Source: Lichina pygmaea (taxonomy: Eukaryota > Ascomycota > Lichinomycetes > Lichinales > Lichinaceae). From it: a stretch of DNA of 64,000 bases. How positions within the stretch are numbered: the first letter of the stretch is position 1; every line of letters begins with the position of its first letter. The translations under genes and the position numbers were made by a program. The stretch covers positions 1,736,001 to 1,800,000 of the forward strand of contig OY730175.1 of the NCBI GenBank assembly GCA_963422465.1, in the 5' to 3' direction. The notes beneath the pieces were generated by a model. That model was given only the letters and a program-made list of their open reading frames with translations. It did no database searches and was not told the origin of the DNA. Below are positions 35,404-45,255 of this stretch, piece after piece.

Positions 35404-37450
35404 TCAAGCAACTGTCTCTTCCTTGCCGTCCGCCAACACAGCCACAACCGGGCGCAACGACGGCTCGTCCCGTTTATGCCGTCTTCCACGGCGGCGTCTC
35501 CCAGACTTCTTCTCCCCTTTACGCTTCCCCGTCCGAGCCTCGGCCTGAGCTTCCGTCATCTCACCCTTGCCTTTCCCCATCCGTGTCGTCTCGGCCGGAT
35601 CGGCGACCACGGACGGCGTCGTCGCCGCTGCTGCCGCTGCAGGTACAACTGCATCTACGCGTGTCCCACGTCGATCTGAGCCGCTCGTCATGCTCCTCTT
35701 CCGTGCGTTCAACGCATGCACGACCGATGCCGCGTCTTCCCTTTGGCACGGCCGGATCACAGCCGTGCTCGCGCCCGGCCTATAATCGACGTAGCTTATC
35801 TTAAGATTTTCGGACGACGGACTGTCGGATGCAGAGAGTGGGCTGGCGGGGTTGGTCGTGCGGTGTTGATCTTTGACGGTAGGTTGGTGGCCGCGGCGGT
35901 TCTTGATGTTTTCCTTCCGGTTGACCTTCCCGGTTGCCTCGGCGGGAGAGGAATAGCAGGAGGAAAATGAGGAGGAGGAGGAGGAGGAGGAGGAGGAGGA
36001 AGATAAAGTGGTCGTCGGGTCGGACGTCCCTCGCATGGACGCTTTTCTTCGATAGCGATCGACGTTGTACGCAACGAACGATCTGATCGTCGGTGCATCT
36101 GTGTCGCTAGGGAGGTTGGACACGGGGATGAGTTGACCGGGGCGACTGGCCAATGCACTCTTCCGGATTTTTGCTGGCTCGTTCTTACATTGCTGGTTCT
36201 TTGCGGGAGCGGGAAGGTATGGATGGCGATGGATCGGAATAAGCGACGCGTACTCGGCGTCTCGACGGGCGTGTTCCTCTCTTGATCGGAGTGTCAGTAG
36301 GGTGATTTAGCAGGGCTACGGGACGAGCAAGAACAAAAGCTGTGTCCGATCCGGACATATTCGGCGCTGATGCCAGCCCACCAACTCACTTTGTCAAGAC
36401 GATCCAGTCCTTGGGCCACTTCCATCGTTTCCCTTGTCGTTGACCGAAACCGGTCCCCTTGGTCACCATCCTGACATCTTCGTCGCGGATCGAACCGGAA
36501 AAGGTGATAAAGGCCCAAGCATGGTGTCGAGTCTGGATTCTCTGGACAGGCAACAAGGACTCGGGCAGATCGATCGAATGCTTGAGCAAATGGTGGACGA
36601 GCTGCGGAGGATTCCCGCACAGGGTTGATAGCTGCGGTTCCTGCGCTCCAGGTCAATCTCTGTATCGCAGTCATCACGACCGTATCGGTCCGGAAGTATT
36701 GCGTACAACATAGACCGTTCGAACGTCCCAATCAACATCTTCTCTTAGAGCCGGGAGCGAGCGTCGACGGACGTAGTATTTATCCAGGCTCAGCTATGGA
36801 CGTGGAACAACATCTCGTTAGCCTGGCGCAAGCACTCGGACATGCCTGGCTGAAACACAACAGCTCACCTGGACGATTTTAGACTGTGAACCGCCAAGCA
36901 AGGCTTGCTGCAGAGCCTTTTGGGTCAAGGGTGGCTTCGTCTTTGAAAACAGTGGATGCTCAAGGATGCTTGAGAGATGGACGTCTGTTCAATCACATCC
37001 CCGCGTGTCCTAGGTCGAAGAGCTTAGCACATGAGCTGTGATTTTCGGGCAGGGGAAGAAGAAACAGCTCGAGGGAGCAGCAGGTATATCTCGGCGCGAA
37101 GAGGCAAGGCGTTGTGAACAGAAAACTTGGAGGGTCGCACATCCACCTTGTCCGTCGATCGTCCTGCTCCTCTCCCGCAGCCATTGCGCGCTTTCCCCGT
37201 AGCAGAAACTGTGTTCTGAGAAGAGTAGCTCGAGACCGCAGACGACCTGTTCGTAGTAGGTACTCGACAGCGAGGTTGCTGTATTGCTGTCGTTGAGCCT
37301 GGCCGTGTGACGACCATCGCGTTCGGACCGGGGCTTCTTGATCGCTCTGGGATTGTCGTTCTCCAGATCCTGGAGGCGACTCGCAGGGCCATCGTCCCAG
37401 CCTGAAGCTGTAGCTTGCTGTTTGCGCTTTAGTTGCCTTGGGATGAACAT
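35404..37450 (-). CDS. La-related RNA-binding protein (La motif, RRM, C-terminal xRRM-like), LARP7/Pof8-type
   Basis: Five exons, 37147-37450, 36869-36984, 36707-36793, 36390-36640 and 35404-36280, join in frame to 544 residues. Residues about 55-150 resemble a La motif (VVCGLELLFSEHSFCYGESA, then QDVHLSSILEHPLFSKTKPP and LSLDKYYVRRR). An RRM follows, with RNP2-like VRTVYV and RNP1-like HHAWAFITFS, then WIVLTKEEHARRDAEYASL. A C-terminal domain has GQLIPVSNLPSDTDAPTIRS and SYVDYRPGASTAVIRPCQRE, as in the xRRM of LARP7 proteins, and a basic tail (RRRRGRRHKRDE). LARP7 members chaperone polymerase III or telomerase RNAs; Pof8 in fission yeast binds telomerase RNA. The role here is inferred from layout only. 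A Ser-run encoded by a GGA/TCC repeat (35968-36000) splits the C-terminal domain from its start. Confidence 0.68.
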
Positions 37451-37549
37451 ATCTGAGGAACCTAGAGCTTCGGTAGCTTGAGTTAGCTAGATAACATCGA
37501 GCTACCGGTACTTTCTAACACCGGACACCTTACCGTGCAACAACACACG
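37451..37549. promoter_or_regulatory. 99-bp bidirectional promoter with dyad
   Basis: The ATGs of the La-related gene (-) and the WBP11 gene (+) lie 99 bases apart. Inside is a perfect dyad, CGGTAGCT at 37471-37478 and AGCTACCG at 37500-37507. A symmetric site between divergent genes is a candidate shared operator; function is inference. Confidence 0.6.
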
Positions 37550-38830
37550 ATGGCGAAAGAAAAGTCGATCAACCCTGCGCAAGCCCAGCGCAAGCTTGAG
37601 AAGCAAAAGCTCTTGAAGAAAGGTATGTCTAGTGAGGAGCTAGGCTTGTTGAGCGCAGTCCTCTTTCAGCATTCGCCAGGCCTTGGCGTATTCTGTTCTC
37701 ATTACGGTACCAAAACCGGGCGTTGCTAACCGTCGACTCCCAAAGGCAAGGCCGAACAAGCGGCACGACGGAACGAAAAGCTCGCGCGGCGCAATCCGAC
37801 GCGCATACAACGCCAGATCGATGACCTGCGCAACGCCGAGGCGTCTGGCGGCACTCTTAACACCCGCGAAAAGAAGCTTCTCGAGGAACTAGAGAGGGAC
37901 TTGAAGGCCGTCGACAAGGCCCGTGAGGCATTGGGCGACAAGGCGCCCGCCTTTGGAGCAGGGCCAGAACGAGGCGATCGCAACGAAAGACGGCCATCGC
38001 AGTACCGCAAGGACGATGATGGCAAGGACAGCCACTCGGACGTTCTCGGCAAGAGACGGCGGGGCGAGGCGGTGGGCAGAGGCCCCTGGTCGAAGCATGG
38101 CGCCGGAGACGACAGCGATGGTTCATCGACATCGGAAAGCGTCAAGAACATTCCAATGCCGGAAGACAGCCCGCCCCCTATACCAGTCGAGTATCTGAAT
38201 CGTCCCCGTCGACCTCAGCGGCGACCGCACGGCAACGCGCCCAGCAACCCCAATCTCGAGCCTCTATCGACATCCCGGATGGCACGACACCACCCGCTGC
38301 CGACCAAACCAGGCACAGCAACGGCCTCGACAGCGCCCGACAGCGCAGGCCCAGACGCACAACGACCGCAGCGGCAAGCGCAGATCATCTACGAATCGAA
38401 GCCCGTGGTGCGGGACCTGCGCAAGGAGGCCACCACACTGTCCCTCATGCCCAGCGCCGTGCGTCAGAAAATGGACGCCGCACGCGGCCACGCCGGGAAG
38501 CTTCTCGAGCCCGAAGAAATGGATCGACTCGAGAACGAGGGATACACTGGCGTGCCAACCACTGCTGAGCCTTCCCGCTCGGAGCAGATGACGGACGGAG
38601 GCGGCGGTGCAACGCAGAGACTCGGTGGTCGGAGCAGCGCTGGTGCCGATGGAGTTGGCAGTGGCAGCGTCGGTGGCGATAGTAGAGGTCAGGGTGATGC
38701 TCACGGCGATGAAGAAGAAGAAGAAGAAGGAGATGAAGGGTCAGATGGGGCGTACGACAAGCTTCTCGAAGAAGAAGAGCGGCGTTTTCGAACGAAAATC
38801 GCGACGGTTGAAGACGTCGCTGATGAATGA
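37550..38830 (+). CDS. WBP11/Saf1 N-terminal domain protein (splicing-associated)
   Basis: Two exons, 37550-37622 and 37746-38830, give 385 residues. The N-terminus (MAKEKSINPAQAQRKLEKQK, then LLKKGKAEQAARRNEKLARR and NPTRIQRQIDDLR) is the Wbp11/ELF5/Saf1 domain (about residues 1-85), found in nuclear proteins that bind WW domains and spliceosome parts. Downstream are Pro-rich segments (PEDSPPPIPVEYL) fitting WW-ligand function, a basic stretch, and a conserved YESKPVVRDLRKEATTL motif, ending in a Gly-rich then acidic tail (DEEEEEEGDEG). It shares a 99-bp promoter with the La-related RNA-binding gene, which suggests joint control of two RNA-metabolism genes. Confidence 0.88.
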
Positions 38831-40035
38831 CGACTACCTTTTTTGTACCTCTAGGTTGGGGGTTCTACGAAAGAGTGGTTCTACTTTTGGGCTTGTATCA
38901 CATTATCGTGTTGATGCTCGTATGTGATGCGATTGGATCAGCTTACAGTGCTGATAGTTCGTAAATGGTTGAAGTGATCTAATGGGGACTGGACTGGACT
39001 GGACTGGATGGACTTGATTTGGTTCGTTGCACGTATGGTTGGTTGGTACTCTTTTCAGTGTACTGCTTGATGTTCTCCACCTCCCAGTGTTGTTATGCGT
39101 CATCTCTACTCTATCATCAAAGTAACTTGTCACCGGTAAGCAGGAGCCTGTAGTCATGCTTGAAAATACATAGTTATCAGAAAGCTTGCTTGCTTGCATA
39201 CGCTTGCTTGCATGCTTGCATCGGCTGGCTTGATCAAAGCCATGAGTTGAGCCAATCCTGGGATGACCGAATCTGTGAGCGAGGGAATGGAGAGCATATA
39301 GCAAAAGAAGACAAATGAATAAGCACAAGCTAGAAGAGCTGGATAGGCACAACCAGACAAAGATGAGTGACGACAACTGGACAAGACAAGGTGCCTAGGA
39401 GAAGTGAGGCGACAATTGATACATGAGAGAAGATTGTCAGATTGGCAGACACAGCTAAACGTAATGGGGAATTGCAACTAGGCAGCTAGACACGACAATG
39501 TCGGTAGACACAGCTCGACGAGGCTAAATGAGTAGACACAACTAGACAAGATGAGACAGGAGAAAATCATCATGACACCCCCTCCACCAACCATGTGCGG
39601 CAAAGACGAGCTCGGAGTAGTTAGGAGGGAGGAAAGCTTGAGGCCATAACAGGACTGTCGGGCAACTACAGCAGTGTCTAGCCATACAAGGGCGGTGTCG
39701 AGCAATCAGGAAAGATCATCAGACGAGAGCAGCATCGAGACTTACTGTTTCGGGTGGCTGACAGGAGGATGGGGAACATACTCCTTCAGATGATAGTAGG
39801 TTAGGAACAGAAGGCTTGCAGGTGAAATGATAGGCCAAATGGAAAGATTGCCTTTTGGGAAGTAGCTGTAGGGAAGAGATAGACCCGGCAGGCAACAAGT
39901 GAAGATGATGGTAATATAGTTTATCGGGTAACACGGACGCGTGGGAGATTATTCTTTTGGACAATGAGAGCATGGAAATGTAGTCTGATAAGCGCCACTG
40001 CTGGTCGTTCTTATCCAGAGGTAGGGGATGTTTCC
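38831..40035. other. Intergenic with short tandem repeats
   Basis: 1.2 kb, A+T-richer, no gene recognised. Holds a GGACT tandem (about five units, 38986-39006) and a degenerate GCTTGCTTGCAT repeat at 39185-39222. It ends at the first copy of the LINE target duplication. Confidence 0.6.
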
Positions 40036-40048
40036 GAGAAGGGGTTTT
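40036..40048. repeat. LINE target-site duplication, left copy
   Basis: GAGAAGGGGTTTT, identical to 41324-41336 on the other side of the LINE. Confidence 0.85.
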
Positions 40049-41323
40049 GGTAATTGGTAATTGGTATTCCTACTCCATTCTAGTGCTAGTTATCTAGACT
40101 ATGCTGGGTCAGCTATGAAAATTAAGCAAGGAAAACCCTAGGCCTGCTAGGGTGAAAAACCTCCTTCTGCAGTGCCTGGCCAGCACTATCCTGTCGAGAT
40201 GCTGTAGAACGTGGGGGGGTGGCTGGCTAGCAGCCAGCTTCCAGCTGCTCCTGAGCCCAGGAGAACTGGGGGAGAATGCCTTGTCGGAGGATCCACGCTG
40301 TGAGGGCGGCGGCGGGCCGTGGTCGGGATGTCAAAGCCTGGTAGTCAGTGGTGGCAGCTGCTAGATACAGGCTTCGCCGCGCTCGGAGAAGGCGTGGACA
40401 GTCTAGAACCACGTGTTTGGCTGTCTCCCACGGCGCTCCGCAGCTGCACGCCGGTGTGGGGAAGCCAGGCACCCGTCGCTTGCAGAGGAATGCCGCCAGT
40501 CCAATCTTGCCTGTGCGGACCTGCGTCAGAATACTGCTCTGCGCCTTCGACAGGCCGGCGTGTAGCCGGAGGGCCGACCGGTACGGCATCTTGCTGGGTT
40601 CCAGTTGTCTCCGCCTCCGGGGTCCGGGTCCAGTGTCTGTGTTGTTGGCGGGGGGCCTCCATGCAGTTGGTGCCAGCGCTCCCAGCACCATTGCTCTGCC
40701 AGCTGGTATGCCTGCCAAACTGACCGCGGAAGGGGGGTGTTCGGCGTGGTGACGGCGGGGGGCGGGGGTGGTCCATCAGACCACGGGGGGATGCCGAGCC
40801 TCGCCGTCGAGTCCTCCATGGTTCTTCGTGGCCACAGGGTTGTTTTGGCCCACTGTTGGCGGTGCTGGCCCGGAGTGACGCCACGGCGGCGCCGGCGGCC
40901 TCGCCTCGGGGCAAGCTGACGCTGGATTCTGGCACAGGCCTCCTGGATCTCAGCTTGTACCCCAGAGGCCTCCATCCGGGCGCACGCCTGTAGCTGTAAA
41001 CGTGCGATGTGTGCGCGGAGAGGTGGCACTGCCGCTTCGGCTTCCAGTTGTTGCCGGCTGGTCGCCTTGTAGCCGCCGGTGACTGTCCGGAGGCAGCCCT
41101 GTTGTCGACGTTCCAGTGCGTCGCCAATCCAGCGACGGTTTGCCGGCCGAAGGAGGCCCTCCGTAGGTGCCCAGATCGTCGCTCCGTAGGTGATGGCCGG
41201 GCGCACTACTGCACTGTAAATTAGCCGTGCCTTAGCGAAGGTGGCTCCCCAGGTGGACCCCACAGTCGCGGTGAGAGCGCGGCTCTGTTGCGCTGCCTTC
41301 TCTGCAGTGCGCTTGACATGGGG
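40049..41323 (-). mobile_element. 5'-truncated LINE (non-LTR retrotransposon), 3' end kept
   Basis: On - the frame 40526-41263 reads as the region after the reverse transcriptase (IYSAVVRPAITYGATIWAP) and an overlapping frame (40227-40718) as the C-terminal Cys/His end (VRTGKIGLAAFLCKRRVPGF, CSCGAPWETAKHVVLDCP), both typical of fungal LINEs. The two halves lie in different frames, so this copy is frameshifted as well as 5'-truncated. The 3' end has a short-repeat tail (two units of TACCAAT on -, 40049-40065) instead of poly-A. The perfect 13-bp duplication at both ends shows target-primed insertion. The two copies of the target lie in the RPS30 3' flank. Confidence 0.88.
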
Positions 41324-41336
41324 GAGAAGGGGTTTT
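41324..41336. repeat. LINE target-site duplication, right copy
   Basis: GAGAAGGGGTTTT; see the left copy at 40036-40048. Confidence 0.85.
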
Positions 41337-41662
41337 ATTGGCTGTAATTATATCTATATTGAGTCCGCAGAGGAGGCCGTCTGAAGCGGTTGTTTCTTCC
41401 CTGTCGGTAGTGATAGATCACTGCGGAGAAGAAGATAAGGGGGAAGAAGTTATGTCCCATAGATGGGGTTATGGAAAACGGCTCTCTTTCTGGATTGAAC
41501 TGTAGTGGCTTTCTACCGTCTCGATTGACGATGGAACTGCAGAGCGCGCAATCTTGATGAGAGATCCATCCGAAGAAGAGAAAGACGACCCTTGCATTTT
41601 GATCCTTCTTCTCCCCTCCGAACGAATACATATAGACAACAAAGAAAACAGAGTGAAAGAGC
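41337..41662. other. RPS30 3' flank
   Basis: 326 bases between the LINE and the RPS30 stop; should hold the RPS30 3' untranslated region. A frame on - here (41335-41631) has no family text. Confidence 0.5.
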
Positions 41663-42092
41663 TCATGCCGATGGGGCTGGATTCATCTGCGAGAATTGAA
41701 CAACTCGTTAGCGACTCGCGTTGACGCAAAATTCGACGAAAGTCCTGTATCCATGGATGCAGGGGAGATCAGGGGAGACCGAGACTGAAGACGATGCAGC
41801 GAAAAGAACACACCTTTCTCTTGCCGCCCGTCATCGTGACGTTGACGAAGCGTCGAGTGTACGTAAGTCTCTTCTTTGCCCGTCCCTTGGGCGTCTTCTT
41901 CTTCTCTTGGGGTTCGACCTGGCGGGTAAGACCTCAGTCAGCCTACTTTGGTCGATGCAAGAAGCGAGTAGAAAAGCAGGGTCGGCCAAAAGACACGCTC
42001 GTCAGACATGGAGTACCACGCTGCATCACTACCTTTGGCGTGGCCGAGCGCACTTTGCCGGCACGCGCGAGAGAGCCGTGCACTTTACCCAT
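41663..42092 (-). CDS. RPS30: 40S ribosomal protein S30 (eS30)
   Basis: Three short exons: 42033-42092 (20 codons), 41814-41918 (35 codons) and 41663-41686 (7 codons plus stop), giving 62 residues, the family length. Text [55 protein letters not shown] and MNPAPSA is eS30 throughout. Each exon is below the size most gene finders accept. Introns 41919-42032 and 41687-41813 are GT-AG. There is no ubiquitin-like N-terminal fusion, unlike animal FAU. The LINE at 40.0-41.3 kb inserted about 330 bp downstream of the stop. Confidence 0.96.
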
Positions 42093-43840
42093 ATTTGCGG
42101 AGCCGCGGCAGAGTTATGTGACTCGTGGGTGCGTGGAGCTGGCGGATGGGCTTCGTTGGTGGACTGCGGGGATATGTCAGATATGGCTCTCATTTCACAG
42201 TGAACAGTGCATTGAGCGGAAGCAGAGAATGTGCTTTCTTCAAAACGTACCTTGCGATGCAAAAGCTCTTCGGGATGGGCGATGTCGTTTGGATGGTGCT
42301 GGATCGTCAAGCTGATGGCGCAGTTAGCAGTCACGGTTTAGCCCTACCCAACCGTAATTTAATACCACACGTCACATAACCTTGGCTGTCTTATCTCCGC
42401 TATGTAAGCATGTACGTACTCCCCGTACGTACGTACCGTATGGCGCACTCTCCGGGCAAACTCCTCGGCCCTGACCGACGCAGCAGACCGAAGCTATCAA
42501 TAGTCTCCATATCTTTGATATGTCGTTGATGATATACGGCAGTGTGCAGGGAAGCAGATACGATCAAGTTTTATCTATCATCCTGGAAACAGTCTAATAG
42601 ATGTCTAGCTACGCCGATTTGTGACCACATCAGAACGATTCCCTTATGCCTCTGCCTGGTCACAACATTGCTCTCCCTCTTGTCACCTCACTCCCCTCCT
42701 CCCACCGACATCTCTGAATTGTTGGATCACTCCTCATTCAATCGTAAGAAGAAGAATTAGAGAAGAACGTCATCCGATGTTTTGATGGAGGAAAGCTATA
42801 TGTGTGGTCCGAACAACGGAGATGTATTGCAACCAGGTTGGTACTATTCATCTTGAGATTAAAGGACTAATATTCACGCACAACAACCAGATAAACTTGA
42901 GATGGCTGTCAGCTAGTGGGTCCTATAGTCCTCGAGCCCTCGAGGCCTTCAACAAGCAGCTTTCTCCCCCTTGATGATAGGCCGTCGCCTTGTACAGTAG
43001 TTGTGCAAAGCTGTACAAGAGATGTACACTGAACACCATCGTGGTCAGTACATGGTTCTGAATCACTTCTAGTCTGTCGATAGCTGCTGCAAGGTAGACT
43101 ATCTCGGGATTCAGACCTATGCTGACTGCTCGGATTTCATCAAGTCTAAAATTCCCGAACAACCCTGTCTTTCTGCAACAGGAAGAGCAATAAATATGAG
43201 AAAGTTGGTGATATGAGAGAACTAGTCTCCAACTATACCGATCAATATGATTAGATACCGTACAGCTATGCAGGACACCAGCATCTTTGGGGCCTCACTT
43301 TCAGCGGCAAGCTGACAGTTGATCTTGCGAGAGTATCTGCAGGTAGTATAGGTAAGGGTACCTTCCGGAAGCATGCCAAAGATCACATACCGTAACAAAC
43401 CGGCACTGGAGTACCGTATCAAAGTTATGAATATGGGGAAGGGGGGTCAAACTAGGCTTTCTCAAAAGGTTAGTCTTTATAAAACTAACTATATAGTCAG
43501 AGGTTCTGGATTGCTTACGATACGGGTCAGATCAGTGTAGGAATGAAACAAAGTAAACTAGATAAGGAAAACCTACTTGAAATAAGTTCTCCAATGAAAA
43601 GAAGTGTACTGTACCTTCGAAGGGGGTGAAGGAAAATGTGAGATATCAGAGCTCAGTCAGGCCAGGGCCAGGTGCTTATAGTCAACAGTAAAATTAATCA
43701 CTTGATGATGCCAGTTCTAGTGGGGTGGCGATGTGAGAAGTTACTACCTACTATACGTACGAGTAGTGCTGTTACTTAGAATCCCGCTGTGCTCAAGCGC
43801 ACGGAGAGGGCAAGCCAAGCGACAACTTCCGCCGCTCCAG
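42093..43840. other. Intergenic, RPS30 promoter and CREG upstream region
   Basis: 1.7 kb, no gene recognised. CCCCGTACGTACGTACCG lies at 42421-42438. Bases 42480-43790 are A+T-richer with only short frames. RPS30 and CREG are divergent, so both promoters are here. Confidence 0.55.
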
Positions 43841-44704
43841 ATGAGACCATCCAAGTCCCTGCTACCCTCACTGGTAGCACTGTCGCCGCTCCTCAGCAAG
43901 GCCGTATATGTAAGCGCCTACCATGTTCCGCCGACGAGGCAGGATCCTGTCGGCGACCCAGCAGCGTCCGAAGCGGAGACGCTTCGGGTGCCGACGAGCC
44001 AGGAATCCGCCGTTCTAGCGCGCCGCATCCTGCGACTGCAGAGCATCGGCACCATGTCGACGGTGTTCCAGCGCGCGAGCGCTGTCGGGGGAGCCGAGGA
44101 CGACGACGACGACGACGACGATGGGAGCAGTGGGAACAGTGGTAGCAGTGGTGGTAGCAACGGTGTTCCTACCACCGAGGCTTGGGCTTCCGCGGCGAAC
44201 AGCGCCGTCGAGGGCGCTCCGCTCGGTCTCATGGATTACTATGCCGACTGCGAGGCCGACACGGGCAACCCGACGGTGCTGACGGTCGCCATCGGGACGA
44301 CCTTCCGCAACGTGGCGGCCGGCTCGAACATCTCGCTGTCGACGCGCTGGCATCCGCACTACCCGGACGACCGGCCGTACTCGGCGGCGTCGCTGCCGCG
44401 GTTCAGTCTGATCGGCTACCTCGAGGACATGAGCCCGGCCGAGGTCGAGAGGTACGACGTCGAGGTCTGTTTCGCGCGTCGTCACCCGGACGCCGTCTTG
44501 TGGTACCCTGGCAACCGCATCCGCCACCCCAGCAGGTGGACGCGCTTGGTCGTCACCAACGTCTTCTGGCTAGGTGGATTCGGCGACGTCGCATATCTCG
44601 GTTGGATCCCGCTCGACGAGTGGAGGAACGTCACCTCGGCGGATATCGAGCGCGTGAGACTTCCAGGGGAGAGGAAGAGGCATGAGCCAAGCTTCGAGCT
44701 ATGA
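43841..44704 (+). CDS. CREG-like secreted protein (FMN-binding split-barrel fold)
   Basis: Intron-free, 287 residues. Starts with a signal-peptide-like segment (RPSKSLLPSLVALSPLLSKA). The fold text is that of CREG, a flavin-reductase-like split barrel of secreted or endolysosomal proteins: ARRILRLQSIGTMSTVF, then LGLMDYYADCEADTGNPTVL, RFSLIGYLEDMSPAEVERYD and VVTNVFWLGGFGDVAYLGWI. An Asp-run followed by Gly/Ser repeats (about residues 88-108, bases 44098-44160) interrupts the fold between strands. I start at 43841, which gives the signal peptide; codons upstream in frame have no family text. Enzyme activity is not known for this family. Confidence 0.88.
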   Translation: MRPSKSLLPSLVALSPLLSKAVYVSAYHVPPTRQDPVGDPAASEAETLRVPTSQESAVLARRILRLQSIGTMSTVFQRASAVGGAEDDDDDDDDGSSGNSGSSGGSNGVPTTEAWASAANSAVEGAPLGLMDYYADCEADTGNPTVLTVAIGTTFRNVAAGSNISLSTRWHPHYPDDRPYSAASLPRFSLIGYLEDMSPAEVERYDVEVCFARRHPDAVLWYPGNRIRHPSRWTRLVVTNVFWLGGFGDVAYLGWIPLDEWRNVTSADIERVRLPGERKRHEPSFEL

Positions 44705-45255
44705 TCGGGTTGATGGGAATCATTACTGTGCTTAGATGAGTGTAATCGTGAAGGCGACATCGTCAACTATACGTCCCAGTTCACACTGCTTATAATCTTG
44801 CTTTGATAAGGGCAACCCATCCACTCCTAAGAGCAATGCACCCTATCTCTAACTCAGCAGACAATGCTTCGACTATCACTGGCCCAAACGGCCGTGGCGC
44901 CAGGTATAGCAGAACTCAAAGCGACTGGTATCAAAAAGCTCAAGGACGCTTGCACAGGGTATAAAAACCGAGAGCTCCGAGCAGACAAGAACCCATTTCG
45001 GTTGCTGTACCAAGCGGGACATGCACAGGGCTATGAGATAGTAAGTAAGAAAATGCCCCGTGCCATGAGAAGAGTGTATAGAAGAAGGCCAGAGTCGAGA
45101 ACGGATAAGGGCCCTCCCCAGGTCGGGCTGAGTCCTCCCTAGAGCCACAACTCTAGCCGTCCTCCGCGAAAATTGACTGACGGTCAGATCGTCAGTCATC
45201 GGGGTAGCCGTCGGGAGGAAGAGGACGATGCGCTGTTCCTCCGAGAAGGCCGCAC
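44705..45255. other. Convergent spacer, CREG and DUF262 genes
   Basis: 551 bases with both 3' flanks; no gene recognised. Confidence 0.55.

Noticed and set aside
36366-36389. A 23-bp intron in the La-related gene
   Set aside because: Too short; the acceptor at 36281 with a CTACTGAC branch site restores the family text and frame.
38982-39222. Tandem repeats as a possible CRISPR or centromere signal
   Set aside because: Units are 5-12 bp direct repeats with no spacers of uniform length; simple sequence in a eukaryotic spacer.
41721-42315. Two long frames on + over RPS30
   Set aside because: They run antisense across the three RPS30 exons and introns and have no family text.
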